From contig CAVWYT010000010.1 in assembly GCA_963759295.1 (NCBI GenBank), positions 124,001 to 188,000 on the forward strand: DNA of 64,000 nucleotides, in the 5' to 3' direction. The number at the start of each line of letters is the position of its first letter. Position 1 is the first letter of the stretch. The notes under the pieces were generated by a model. That model was not told the origin of the DNA. It saw only the letters and a list, made by a program, of their open reading frames with translations, and made no database searches. Shown here in pieces: positions 52,466 to 60,827 of this stretch. A program made the position numbers and the translations under genes. The DNA comes from WHSW01 sp963759295 (GTDB taxonomy: Bacteria; Actinomycetota; Thermoleophilia; Solirubrobacterales; 70-9).

Positions 52466-53083
52466 GTGGCCGCAATCGTCGGAAAGAAAGTCGGAATGAC
52501 CCAGGTGTTCACCGAGGACGGCACCCGCGTGCCGGTGACGGTGATCGAGGCGGAGCCGAACACGGTCACCGCCGTTCGCGTCCCCGACAGCGACGGCTAC
52601 GCCGCCGTCCAGGTCGCCGCGATCCCGGTCGAGGAGCGCAGGCTCTCGAAGCCGAAGCTCGGCCACCTGAAGAAGGCCGGCGCACCGCCGTCGAAGACCC
52701 TGGTCGAGTTCCGCGACGAGGCCCCCGAGGCGCAGATCGGCGAGTCGCTGACCGTCGAGCAGTTCGAGCCCGGCCAGCGGGTGAAGGTTTCCGCGAAGGC
52801 GATCGGCAAGGGCTTCCAGGGGACCGTCAAGCGCCACGGCTTCGGCCGTGGGCCGGTCACCCACGGCTCCCACAACGTCCGGGCGCCGGGCTCGATCGGC
52901 GCCAGCGCGGATCCGGCGCGCGTCTTCAAGGGCGTCGGGATGCCGGGTCGGATGGGTGGCAGACGGGTCACCCAGCGCGGGCTCGAGGTCTTTCAGGTCG
53001 ACGCCGAGCGCAACCTGCTGCTGATCCGGGGCGCGGTCCCGGGGCCGAAGGGCGGCACCGTGGAGGTGCGAACCGATGGCTAG
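52466..53083 (+). CDS. rplC: Ribosomal protein L3
   Basis: 205 residues, GTG start. Begins AAIVGKKVGMTQVFTEDGTRVPVTVIEAEPN; the central GFQGTVKRHGFGRGPVTHGSHNVRAPGSIGASADPARVFKGVGMPGRMG includes the loop reaching the peptidyl-transferase centre. Overlaps rplD by eight bases. Confidence 0.95.
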   Translation: MAAIVGKKVGMTQVFTEDGTRVPVTVIEAEPNTVTAVRVPDSDGYAAVQVAAIPVEERRLSKPKLGHLKKAGAPPSKTLVEFRDEAPEAQIGESLTVEQFEPGQRVKVSAKAIGKGFQGTVKRHGFGRGPVTHGSHNVRAPGSIGASADPARVFKGVGMPGRMGGRRVTQRGLEVFQVDAERNLLLIRGAVPGPKGGTVEVRTDG

Positions 53084-53732
53084 CGGGTCCGCGGGGCTGA
53101 AGGCGACCACGCTCGGCAAGCAGGCGAAGTCCGATCTGCCCGCCGGGGTGTTCGGCGAGGACTTCCACGAGTCGCTCGTCCACGAGGCGGCGCGCGCCGA
53201 GCTCGCCGCACGGCGGCGAGGCACGGCGTCGACGCTCGGCCGCGGCGAGGTCTCGATGACGACCGCCAAGGCCTGGAAGCAGAAGGGCACCGGTCGCGCT
53301 CGCGCCGGGGCGCTCAGCACCCCGACCCGCCGCGGCGGTGGCGTCGCCTTCGGCCCGAAGCCTCGCCACCACACCTTCAAGGTCAACCGCAAGGCGCGCC
53401 GCCGGGCGCTGCGCTCGGCGCTCTCGGTGCACGCCGCCCGCGACAGCGTCGCCGTCCTCGACGCCACCGGCCTCGATACGCCGTCGACGGCGCGAGCGGC
53501 CGAGCTGCTCGACAAGTGGGGTCCGAGGTCGCCGATCCTGGTCGTCGTCGACGCTGAGGAGACCGGCGCGATGAAGAGCTTTCGCAACCTGCCCACGGTG
53601 ACCGTGATGTCGGCGTTCGCGGCCGGGGTCGCAGACGTCATCGGACACGCCTCGCTGGTGGTCTCGGAGGGCGCGCTGAGCGTGCTCGAGGCGAAGCTCG
53701 GCGAGGTCGGCAGGCGAGGTGGTTCGGAGTGA
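53076..53732 (+). CDS. rplD: Ribosomal protein L4
   Basis: 218 residues. The tunnel loop KAWKQKGTGRARAGALSTPTRRGGGVAFGPKPR is intact, with a globular domain ending LSVLEAKLGEVGRRGGSE. Candidate autoregulator of the S10 operon. Overlaps rplC and rplW. Confidence 0.95.
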   Translation: MASGSAGLKATTLGKQAKSDLPAGVFGEDFHESLVHEAARAELAARRRGTASTLGRGEVSMTTAKAWKQKGTGRARAGALSTPTRRGGGVAFGPKPRHHTFKVNRKARRRALRSALSVHAARDSVAVLDATGLDTPSTARAAELLDKWGPRSPILVVVDAEETGAMKSFRNLPTVTVMSAFAAGVADVIGHASLVVSEGALSVLEAKLGEVGRRGGSE

Positions 53733-54025
53733 ACGCGCGCCAGATCATCCTCGAGCCGGTCGTCTCGGAGAAGAGCTACGCGCTGATGTCCGACGGCAAG
53801 TACACGTTCCGGGTCGACGACCGCGCTCACAAGACGCAGATCCGGCGCGCGGTCGAGGAGATCTTCGACGTCACCGTGGTCGAGGTACGGACCAGCAAGG
53901 TGCGCTCGAAGCCGAAGCGCCGCGGCCTGCACAGCGGGCGCACGCGTTCGTGGAAGAAGGCAATCGTCAAGCTCGGTCCCGGCGATCGGATCGAGCTGTT
54001 CGAGGGCGCGGCGGTAGCCGAGTAA
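53729..54025 (+). CDS. rplW: Ribosomal protein L23
   Basis: 98 residues, GTG overlapping the rplD stop (GTGA). NARQIILEPVVSEKSYALMSDGKYTFRVDDRAHKTQIRRAVEEIF is typical. Binds at the exit tunnel, where SRP and trigger factor dock. Confidence 0.95.
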   Translation: MNARQIILEPVVSEKSYALMSDGKYTFRVDDRAHKTQIRRAVEEIFDVTVVEVRTSKVRSKPKRRGLHSGRTRSWKKAIVKLGPGDRIELFEGAAVAE

Positions 54026-54061
54026 GCGTTGGCCACCAACCCGTAGAGCAGGGATCCAGCC

Positions 54062-54916
54062 ATGGCAATGAGAAAGACCAAGCCGACCAGCCCGGGCCGC
54101 AGGTTCGCGACCTACCAGCAGCGCGAGGAGCTGACCGGCGGTGGCAACAAGCCGCACAAGGCGCTGACCAAGGGCAAGGGCAAGAGCGGCGGGCGCAACT
54201 CGCGCGGCCGCGTCACCGCCCGCCATCGCGGCGGCGGCGCGAAGCGCCGTTATCGCGAGATCGACTTCAAGCGCCGCAAGGACGGTGTGCCGGCGAAGGT
54301 CGCGACGATCGAGTACGACCCGAACCGGACCTGCTACATCGCGCTGCTGCACTACGTAGACGGCGCCAAGAGCTACGTGCTCGCGCCGCAGGGGATCGTC
54401 CCGGGGGCGACGCTCGAGTCCGGCGAGGCCGCCGACATTCGCCCCGGCAACGCGCTCCCGCTGCGCTCGATCCCGACGGGAACCGTGATCCACAACGTCG
54501 AGCTGATCCCCGGCCAGGGCGGCAAGCTCGGTCGCTCCGCCGGCTCGGCGATCCAGGTGGTCGCCAAGGAGGGGGACATGGTGACCCTGCGGCTGCCGTC
54601 GTCGGAGATGAGGATGGTGCGCGCCGACTGTCGGGCCACGGTCGGCGCGCTGTCGAACTCCGAGCACCAGAACGTCAAGGTCGGCAAGGCCGGCCGCAAG
54701 CGCCACATGGGCCAGCGCCCCCACACCCGTGGCGTGGCGATGAACCCGGTCGACCACCCGCACGGCGGCGGTGAGGCGCACCACACCCCGGGCGGTCACC
54801 CGGTGACGCCGTGGGGCAAGCCGACGCTCGGCTACCGGACCCGCAAGAAGGGCAAGCGCTCCGACGCGATGATCGTCCGCGGTCGCAGGCGAGGCAAGAA
54901 GACGAGGCAGAGGTAG
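54062..54916 (+). CDS. rplB: Ribosomal protein L2
   Basis: 284 residues. GRNSRGRVTARHRGGGAKRRYREIDF and the C-terminal MNPVDHPHGGGEAHHTPGGHPVTPWGKPTLGYRTRKK, with the conserved His near the peptidyl-transferase centre. Intact. Confidence 0.96.
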   Translation: MAMRKTKPTSPGRRFATYQQREELTGGGNKPHKALTKGKGKSGGRNSRGRVTARHRGGGAKRRYREIDFKRRKDGVPAKVATIEYDPNRTCYIALLHYVDGAKSYVLAPQGIVPGATLESGEAADIRPGNALPLRSIPTGTVIHNVELIPGQGGKLGRSAGSAIQVVAKEGDMVTLRLPSSEMRMVRADCRATVGALSNSEHQNVKVGKAGRKRHMGQRPHTRGVAMNPVDHPHGGGEAHHTPGGHPVTPWGKPTLGYRTRKKGKRSDAMIVRGRRRGKKTRQR

Positions 54917-54924
54917 GGACCGAG

Positions 54925-55191
54925 ATGGGACGTTCAACGAAGAAGGGCCCGTTCGTCGACGAGCGCCTGATGCGGCGCATCCAGCGGATGAACGAGGCGA
55001 ATCAGAAGCAGATGGTGAAGACGTGGTCGCGGACCTCGACCGTGTTCCCCGACATGGTCGGGCACACGATCGCCGTCCACGACGGGCGCAAGCACGTGCC
55101 GGTGTTCATCTCGGAGTCGATGGTCGGGCACAAGCTCGGCGAGTTCGCCCCCACCCGCACCTTCCGCGGTCACGGCGGCAAGGAGCGCTGA
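54925..55191 (+). CDS. rpsS: Ribosomal protein S19
   Basis: 88 residues from the ATG at 54925. MGRSTKKGPFVDERLMRRIQRMNEA and VGHTIAVHDGRKHVPVFISESMVGHKLGEFAPTRTFRGHGG. Preceded by GGGACCGAG. The longer open frame upstream is not part of the gene. Confidence 0.95.
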   Translation: MGRSTKKGPFVDERLMRRIQRMNEANQKQMVKTWSRTSTVFPDMVGHTIAVHDGRKHVPVFISESMVGHKLGEFAPTRTFRGHGGKER

Positions 55192-55193
55192 GC

Positions 55194-55565
55194 TTGGCGG
55201 GCAAGTCCGACAACGGTCCGGAGGCGCCGATCGTGCGCGCCAAGGCCCGCTACGTGCGCGTCGCCCCGCGCAAGGCCCGCCTGGTCGCCGACCAGGTCCG
55301 CGGCCTGCCGCTGGAGCAGGCTCGTACACTGCTTGCCTTCTCGACCCGGGGCGCGGCTCGCGACCTGGCGCGGCTGATCGACTCCGCCGCGGCCAACGCG
55401 GAGGCCAACCACGACCTGATCGCAGACGACCTGCGGATCGCCGAGATCCGGGTGGACGAGGGACCGACGCTGAAGCGCTGGCGGGCCCGCGCCCGTGGTC
55501 GCGCGACCCGAATCGACAAGAAGACCAGCCACCTCTCGGTGGCGCTGACACCGACGACGGACTGA
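55194..55565 (+). CDS. rplV: Ribosomal protein L22
   Basis: 123 residues, TTG start two bases after rpsS. RAKARYVRVAPRKARLVADQVRGLPLEQARTLLAFSTRGAARDLARLIDSAAANAEANHDL, and the tunnel hairpin TLKRWRARARGRATRIDKKTSHLSVALT. Confidence 0.93.
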   Translation: MAGKSDNGPEAPIVRAKARYVRVAPRKARLVADQVRGLPLEQARTLLAFSTRGAARDLARLIDSAAANAEANHDLIADDLRIAEIRVDEGPTLKRWRARARGRATRIDKKTSHLSVALTPTTD

Positions 55566-55576
55566 GAGACAACTTC

Positions 55577-56458
55577 ATGGGACAGAAGATCAACCCCGAG
55601 GGCTTCCGCGTCGGCTACATCCACGACTGGAAGTCGAACTGGTTCAACCAGCGCGAGTTCTCCGACTACCTGCTCGAGGACATGGCGATCCGCGACCACA
55701 TCGAGCGCAAGCTCTCCCACGCCGGGCTCTCGGACATCAACATCGTCAAGCAGCGCGGCGAGATCACGGTCGACATCCACACCGCGCGCCCCGGGATCGT
55801 GATCGGCAAGTCGGGCGCCGAGGTCGACGCGCTGCGCCGCGACCTGCACCGGATCACCAAGAAGCCGGTCAAGGTCAACATCCGCGAGATCAAGCGCCCC
55901 GAGCTCGACGCGAAGCTGGTCGCCCAGTCGATCGCCGAGCAGCTCCAGAACCGGGTCGCCTTCCGGCGGGCGATGAAGCGCGCCCTGACCTCGGCGATGC
56001 GCTCCGGCGCCAAGGGCGTCAAGGTCCAGGTCTCCGGGCGCCTCGGTGGCGCGGAGATGGCGCGCACCGAGGGTTACTCCGACGGCCGCGTGCCCCTGCA
56101 CACGCTGCGGGCCGACATCGACTACGGCTTCGTCGAGGCGAGGACCACCACCGGCCGGATCGGCGTCAAGTGCTGGATCAACAAGGGTGAGGTGATGCCC
56201 GAGGGCTTCCGCGCGGGTGCCGACGAGGAGGACCTCGCGCCCCGCTCGTTCCGCCGCCGTCCGGGTCAGGATCGCCGCTCCGGCCCGCCCGGGGGCTCGG
56301 GATCGCGCGGACAGCGCCAGCCGGCGCCGTCCCGGGGCTCGGGCAGCCCCCCGGCGCCACCGGCCCAGACGCCGGCCACCCAGTCGTCCGCGGCGGCTCC
56401 GGCCGCCCCGGAATCGGCCGGTTCAGACGCCGCTCCTCAGCCGGGGGGTAACGCCTGA
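55577..56458 (+). CDS. rpsC: Ribosomal protein S3 with Pro/Ser/Ala-rich tail
   Basis: 293 residues against about 230 in most bacteria. MGQKINPEGFRVGYIHDWKSNWF, the KH domain IVIGKSGAEVDALRRDLHRITKKPVKVNI and RLGGAEMARTEGYSDGRVPLHTLRADIDYG are standard. After GADEEDLAPRSFRRRPGQDRR a low-complexity tail of about 65 residues (Pro, Ser, Gly, Ala) follows. The stop overlaps the rplP ATG. Confidence 0.95.
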   Translation: MGQKINPEGFRVGYIHDWKSNWFNQREFSDYLLEDMAIRDHIERKLSHAGLSDINIVKQRGEITVDIHTARPGIVIGKSGAEVDALRRDLHRITKKPVKVNIREIKRPELDAKLVAQSIAEQLQNRVAFRRAMKRALTSAMRSGAKGVKVQVSGRLGGAEMARTEGYSDGRVPLHTLRADIDYGFVEARTTTGRIGVKCWINKGEVMPEGFRAGADEEDLAPRSFRRRPGQDRRSGPPGGSGSRGQRQPAPSRGSGSPPAPPAQTPATQSSAAAPAAPESAGSDAAPQPGGNA

Positions 56459-56877
56459 TGCTGATGCCGAAGCGGGTCAAGCACCGCAAGCAGATGCGCG
56501 GCAAGCGCCGCGGCAACACCAAGGGCGGCGCCAACGTCTCGTTCGGCGAGTACGGGCTCAAGGCACTCGACCGCGGCTGGATCACCAACCGCCAGATCGA
56601 GTCCGCCCGCGTCGCGATGACCCGCAAGATCAAGCGCGGCGGCAAGGTGTGGATCAACGTCTTCCCTGACAAGCCGTACACGAAGAAGCCCGCCGAGACC
56701 CGCCAGGGCTCCGGAAAGGGCAACCCCGAGGGTTGGGTCGCCGTGGTCAAGCCCGGCAAGGTGATGTTCGAGCTCGCCGGCGTGCCCGAGGACCTCGCCC
56801 GCGAGGCGATGCGCCTCGCCGGCCACAAGCTGCCGATCAAGACCAAGTTCGTGACCCGGGAAGGGGCCGGGCAGTGA
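56458..56877 (+). CDS. rplP: Ribosomal protein L16
   Basis: 139 residues. MLMPKRVKHRKQMRGKRRGNTKGGANVSFGEYGLKAL and EGWVAVVKPGKVMFELAGVPEDLAREAMRLAGHKLPIKTKFV. Intact. Confidence 0.95.
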   Translation: MLMPKRVKHRKQMRGKRRGNTKGGANVSFGEYGLKALDRGWITNRQIESARVAMTRKIKRGGKVWINVFPDKPYTKKPAETRQGSGKGNPEGWVAVVKPGKVMFELAGVPEDLAREAMRLAGHKLPIKTKFVTREGAGQ

Positions 56878-57083
56878 AGGCGGCCGAGGTGCACGCGCTC
56901 GGCGACCAGGACCTGGTCGAGGCGATCAAGGAGGCGCGCGAGCAGGCGTTCAACCTGCGATTCCGCCACGCCACCGGGGAGCTGGAGAACAGCTCGTCGC
57001 TTCGCGACTCGCGCCGGGATCTCGCCCGCCTGATGACGATCGCCGGCGAGCGCGGAATCGACGTCGGCAAGGAACTGGGATGA
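56874..57083 (+). CDS. rpmC: Ribosomal protein L29
   Basis: 69 residues, GTG overlapping the rplP stop (GTGA). KAAEVHALGDQDLVEAIKEAREQAFNLRFRHATGELENSSSLRDSRRDLARLMTIAGER fits the two-helix L29 fold. Confidence 0.92.
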   Translation: MKAAEVHALGDQDLVEAIKEAREQAFNLRFRHATGELENSSSLRDSRRDLARLMTIAGERGIDVGKELG

Positions 57084-57742
57084 CAGAAGCCGAGAACAAC
57101 GAACAGGTCGAGGCGCCCGAGGACGAGGCGGCGGAGGAGCAGGCGCCGGAGGCCGAGGCCCCCGAGCCCGCCGCCGAGGCTCCCGCCGAGCAGGCGGAGG
57201 AGCCCGTTGCCGAGCCGGCGGAGGAGCCCGAGGCCGCCGAGGAGGAGCCGGTTGCCGAGGAGCAGGCCCCCGCGGCCGAGGCCGAGCCCGCCGAGCAGCT
57301 GACGCCGAAGCAGCGCCGCAAGCTCGAGCGCGGTCGCCATCGCGGCGAGGCCGCCCCCGAGCGCTCGCCCGAGGAGCGCGCCGCGGAGCGCGCCGAGCGG
57401 CGCGCCGCGAAGGCTGCGGCCCGCCGGCGTGCGCGCGCCAGGGCCCGGGACAAGCACGAGCCCGGCGAGGGCACCGCGCCCGCGGAGCACCTGCCGGGGT
57501 CGAAGAAGGTCCGTCAGGGCAGGGTCGTCTCGAGCAAGGCCGACAAGACGATCACGGTCAAGATCGAGGTCGTCCGCCGCCATCCGGTCTATGAGAAGGT
57601 CGTCCGCCGCTCGGCGACGATCCACGCTCACGACGAGGCCAACGAGGCCAACGAGGGCGACGTCGTCCGCGTGATCGAGTCGCGGCCGATGTCGCGGAGC
57701 AAGCGCTGGCGGCTGATCGAAGTCCTGGAGCGCGCCCGGTGA
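57080..57742 (+). CDS. rpsQ: Ribosomal protein S17 with a very long N-terminal extension
   Basis: 220 residues against about 85 for typical S17. The S17 domain is C-terminal: KVRQGRVVSSKADKTITVKIEVVRRHPVYEKVVRRSATIHAHDEANEANEGDVVRVIESRPMSRSKRWRLIEVLERAR. Before it come about 70 residues of almost pure Glu, Ala and Pro, then about 65 basic residues (PKQRRKLERGRHRGEAAPERSPEERAAERAERRAAKAAARRRARARARDKHEPG). The ATG at 57080 overlaps the rpmC stop (ATGA), so the extension is translated unless an internal start is used. No break is seen. Confidence 0.9.
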   Translation: MTEAENNEQVEAPEDEAAEEQAPEAEAPEPAAEAPAEQAEEPVAEPAEEPEAAEEEPVAEEQAPAAEAEPAEQLTPKQRRKLERGRHRGEAAPERSPEERAAERAERRAAKAAARRRARARARDKHEPGEGTAPAEHLPGSKKVRQGRVVSSKADKTITVKIEVVRRHPVYEKVVRRSATIHAHDEANEANEGDVVRVIESRPMSRSKRWRLIEVLERAR

Positions 57743-58107
57743 TCCAGCAGGAGTCGAGGCTCAAGGTCGCCGACAACTCCGGTGCGCGGGAGATCCTCTG
57801 CATCCGGGTCAAGGGCGGCTCCCACCGCCGCTACGCCGGCGTCGGCGACGTGATCACGGCGACCGTCAAGCAGGCGACGCCGCACGGCGGCGTGCGCAAG
57901 GGTGAGGTCGTCCAGGCGGTGGTCGTCCGCACTCGCAAGCAGCTCGGGCGCCAGGACGGCACCTACATCGCCTTCGACGAGAACGCCGCAGTGCTGATCG
58001 ACGCCCAGGGCGCCCCCCGGGGAACCCGGATCTTCGGCCCGGTCGCCCGCGAGCTTCGCGACCGCAACTTCATGCGCATCATCTCGCTGGCCCCGGAGGT
58101 GCTGTAG
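57739..58107 (+). CDS. rplN: Ribosomal protein L14
   Basis: 122 residues, GTG overlapping the rpsQ stop. MIQQESRLKVADNSGAREILCIRVKGGSHRRYAGVGDVITATVKQATP and IFGPVARELRDRNFMRIISLAPEVL. Intact. Confidence 0.96.
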   Translation: MIQQESRLKVADNSGAREILCIRVKGGSHRRYAGVGDVITATVKQATPHGGVRKGEVVQAVVVRTRKQLGRQDGTYIAFDENAAVLIDAQGAPRGTRIFGPVARELRDRNFMRIISLAPEVL

Positions 58108-58109
58108 CG

Positions 58110-58448
58110 ATGGGGAAGGCGATGCACATCCGCAAGGACGACACGGTGATCGTGATCGCCGGCAAGGACAAGGGCAAGACCGGCCGGGTGATCCGCACCG
58201 AGCCGGCGCGCCGACGCGTCTACGTCGAGGGCCTCAACATCTTCAAGCGCCATACCCGTCCGCGCTCGGTCAAGGACACGCAGAAGGCGCAGTCGAGTGG
58301 GATCATCGACAAGGAGGGGCCGATCGACGTCTCCAACGTCATGCTCCTCGACCCGAGCGACAACAAGCCGACCCGCGTCGGGGTCAAGGTCGCCGACAAC
58401 GGCGCCCGGCAGCGCTACGCCAAGCGCACCGGCACGGTGATCGAGTAG
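58110..58448 (+). CDS. rplX: Ribosomal protein L24
   Basis: 112 residues. HIRKDDTVIVIAGKDKGKTGRVIRTEPARRRVYVEGLNIFKRHTRP is the KOW domain; GIIDKEGPIDVSNVMLLDP follows. Initiates 50S assembly. Confidence 0.95.
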   Translation: MGKAMHIRKDDTVIVIAGKDKGKTGRVIRTEPARRRVYVEGLNIFKRHTRPRSVKDTQKAQSSGIIDKEGPIDVSNVMLLDPSDNKPTRVGVKVADNGARQRYAKRTGTVIE

Positions 58449-58458
58449 CGAGGCGACG

Positions 58459-59265
58459 ATGGAAGCAGCGACAGTCACAGAAGCCCAGGGCGCCGCGCCG
58501 CCGCCGCGCCTGCGCGAGACCTACGAGAACGAGGTCGTCGGCGCGCTGACCTCGCAGTTCGGCTACTCGAGCCGGATGCAGGTCCCCCGCCTGGTCAAGA
58601 TCACGCTCAACATGGGGGTCGGCGACGCCAAGCAGGCGACCCCGATCCTCGAGGCCGCGACCGAGCAGCTGGCGACGATCGCCGGACAGCACCCGAGCGT
58701 GCGCCGCGCTCGCAAGTCGATCGCCTCGTTCAAGGTCCGCGAGGGGATGCCGGTGGGCGTCGCCGTGACCCTGCGGGGCGCCCGCATGTGGGAGTTCCTC
58801 GACCGCCTGATCTCGATCGCGATCCCCCGGATCCGCGACTTCCGCGGCCTCAACCCGCGTGCCTTCGACGGCCGCGGCAACTACTCGCTGGGCGTCCGCG
58901 AGCAGCTCATCTTCCCCGAGATCGACTACGACTCGATCGACGAGGTTCGCGGCCTCGACGTCGCGATCACGACCAGCGCCGGCACCGACGAGGAGGCGTT
59001 CGAGTTGCTGCTCCGGCTCGGGATGCCGTTCTCCGAGGACGGTCGCCCCGGCACCCGCGAGCCCGAGGTCGACCCCGAGGAGGAGCGCCGCCTCGAGGAG
59101 GCCCGCGCCCGCGCCGAGGCCGAGCAGGCGGCGCTCGAGCAGCTCAAGGAGGAGAACCCGGAGGCCTACGCCAAGCGCGAGCGGCCCGAGGAGGGCGAGG
59201 AGGGTGCCGAGGGCGAGGCCGAGGGCGACGAGAAAGCTTCAACCGACGAGAGTTCCGAGGAGTAA
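58459..59265 (+). CDS. rplE: Ribosomal protein L5 with acidic C-terminal tail
   Basis: 268 residues against about 180 usually. NEVVGALTSQFGYSSRMQVPRLVKITLNMGVGDAKQ, LRGARMWEFLDRLISIAIPRIRDFRGLNPRAFDGRGNYSLGVREQLIFPEIDYD and TTSAGTDEEAFELLLRLGMPF complete the fold. About 80 residues rich in Glu and Ala follow, ending STDESSEE. Binds 5S rRNA. The stop abuts the rpsN ATG. Confidence 0.95.
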   Translation: MEAATVTEAQGAAPPPRLRETYENEVVGALTSQFGYSSRMQVPRLVKITLNMGVGDAKQATPILEAATEQLATIAGQHPSVRRARKSIASFKVREGMPVGVAVTLRGARMWEFLDRLISIAIPRIRDFRGLNPRAFDGRGNYSLGVREQLIFPEIDYDSIDEVRGLDVAITTSAGTDEEAFELLLRLGMPFSEDGRPGTREPEVDPEEERRLEEARARAEAEQAALEQLKEENPEAYAKRERPEEGEEGAEGEAEGDEKASTDESSEE

Positions 59266-59451
59266 ATGGCGAAGACGTCACAGAGAGTGCGCCAACGGCG
59301 CGAGCAGAAGTACAAGACCCGGTCCTACAATCGCTGTCGCCGCTGCGGGCGGCCGCGCGCCTACTACCGTAAGTTCGGCCTCTGCCGGCTGTGCCTGCGG
59401 GAGGCCGCTCACAAGGGTTACGTCCCCGGGATGAGCAAGGCGAGCTGGTAG
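59266..59451 (+). CDS. rpsN: Ribosomal protein S14, zinc-binding type Z
   Basis: 61 residues. NRCRRCGRPRAYYRKFGLCRLCLREAAHKGYVPGMSKASW has the four zinc cysteines of the short C+ form. Starts one base after rplE. Confidence 0.95.
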   Translation: MAKTSQRVRQRREQKYKTRSYNRCRRCGRPRAYYRKFGLCRLCLREAAHKGYVPGMSKASW

Positions 59452-59477
59452 CCCGGACGACGAACGGCGGATCCTCC

Positions 59478-59873
59478 ATGCTCACCGACCCGATTTCCGA
59501 CTATCTGACCCGAATCCGCAACGGGCTCGCGGCCGACCACACCGAGGTCGAGGTGCCCGCGTCGCGCCTCAAGAAGGAGCTCAGCCGGATCCTCACCGAG
59601 CAGGGCTACATCACCTCGTTCGAGGTCGAGCCCGGCGCGGTCGGCGAGGTGATCCGGATCAAGCTCAAGTACACCGAGGACCGCCGACCGGTGATCAGCG
59701 GGCTGCGGCGCGTGTCGCGACCCGGCCGCCGTCGCTACGTCGCCAAGTCCGAGGTGCCGCGCGTGCAGGGCGGGATGGGAACGGCGATCGTCTCCACCTC
59801 GACGGGCGTGATGACCGGCCACGAGGCAAAGGCCAAGGGCGTCGGCGGGGAGGTGGTCGCGTACGTGTGGTGA
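59478..59873 (+). CDS. rpsH: Ribosomal protein S8
   Basis: 131 residues from the ATG at 59478, preceded by GGCGGATCC. TDPISDYLTRIRNGLAADHTEVEVPASRLKKELSRILTEQGYI and GTAIVSTSTGVMTGHEAKAKGVGGEVVAYVW. Known repressor of spc operons in other bacteria. Confidence 0.95.
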   Translation: MLTDPISDYLTRIRNGLAADHTEVEVPASRLKKELSRILTEQGYITSFEVEPGAVGEVIRIKLKYTEDRRPVISGLRRVSRPGRRRYVAKSEVPRVQGGMGTAIVSTSTGVMTGHEAKAKGVGGEVVAYVW

Positions 59874-59915
59874 CCCGCTCGCCGCTCGAGCGGCCGGCGC
59901 CCAGCGACAAGTCTG

Positions 59916-60449
59916 ATGAGCAGAATCGGAAGAAAGCCAATTCAGGTCCCCGAGGGCGTCACCGTGTCGGTCGGACCCGGCCGAGTGACCGTCAACGGCC
60001 CCAGGGGCGAGCTCGCTCAGGCCGTCAGCACCCGGATGCAGATCGTCGAGTCCGACGGGACGCTGACCGTGGCGCGCCCGACCGATCGCGGCGAGGACCG
60101 GGCTGTCCACGGGCTCACGCGCAGCCTGCTCGCGAACATGGTCGAGGGCGTCACCGACGGGTTCGAGAAGCGGCTGGAGATCCAGGGCGTCGGCTACCGC
60201 GCGAGGCTGCAGGGCAAGTCGCTGGAGCTCAGCGTCGGCTACTCGCACCCGGTGTCGATCGAGGCGCCGGACGGGATCGATTTCGAGGTCCCGCTGCCGA
60301 CTCAGGTGATCGTCCGCGGGATCGACAAGCAGAAGGTCGGCGAGATCGCCGCCCGGATCCGGCGCACCCGGCCTCCCGAGCCCTACAAGGGCAAGGGGAT
60401 CCGCTACTCCGGCGAGCAGGTTCGCCGCAAGGTCGGCAAGCGGGCTTGA
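59916..60449 (+). CDS. rplF: Ribosomal protein L6
   Basis: 177 residues. MSRIGRKPIQVPEGVTVSVGPGRVTVNGPRGEL and the C-terminal RIRRTRPPEPYKGKGIRYSGEQVRRKVGKRA. Intact. Confidence 0.95.
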   Translation: MSRIGRKPIQVPEGVTVSVGPGRVTVNGPRGELAQAVSTRMQIVESDGTLTVARPTDRGEDRAVHGLTRSLLANMVEGVTDGFEKRLEIQGVGYRARLQGKSLELSVGYSHPVSIEAPDGIDFEVPLPTQVIVRGIDKQKVGEIAARIRRTRPPEPYKGKGIRYSGEQVRRKVGKRA

Positions 60450-60451
60450 CG

Positions 60452-60805
60452 ATGAGCGTCACCACCAAGCCACAGCATCGGTTGCGTCGCCGGCGCCGCG
60501 TACGGGCGAAGATCACGGGCACCGCCGAGCGCCCGCGGCTGTCCGTATTTCGCTCCAACCGGGGTGTGTTCGCGCAGCTGATCGACGACCGCGCCGGCCT
60601 CACGATCGCCGCCGTCTCCTGGATCGAGCCCGAGCTTCGGGAGCTCGGCCCGACCGAGCAGGCGAAGCGGGTCGGCGAGCTGATCGCCGAGCGAGCGAAG
60701 CAGGCCGGGATCGAGACATGCGTCTTCGACCGCGGCGGATACCGCTACCACGGTCGCGTCCGCGCGCTCGCCGAAGGCGCCCGCGAGGGCGGCCTCGAGT
60801 TCTGA
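60452..60805 (+). CDS. rplR: Ribosomal protein L18
   Basis: 117 residues from the ATG at 60452. RLRRRRRVRAKITGTAERPRLSVFRSNRGVFAQLIDDRAGLTIAAVS and FDRGGYRYHGRVRALAEGAREGGLEF. Partner of L5 on 5S rRNA. Confidence 0.95.
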   Translation: MSVTTKPQHRLRRRRRVRAKITGTAERPRLSVFRSNRGVFAQLIDDRAGLTIAAVSWIEPELRELGPTEQAKRVGELIAERAKQAGIETCVFDRGGYRYHGRVRALAEGAREGGLEF

Positions 60806-60827
60806 GCCGCTACCTTCCACGATCGCA

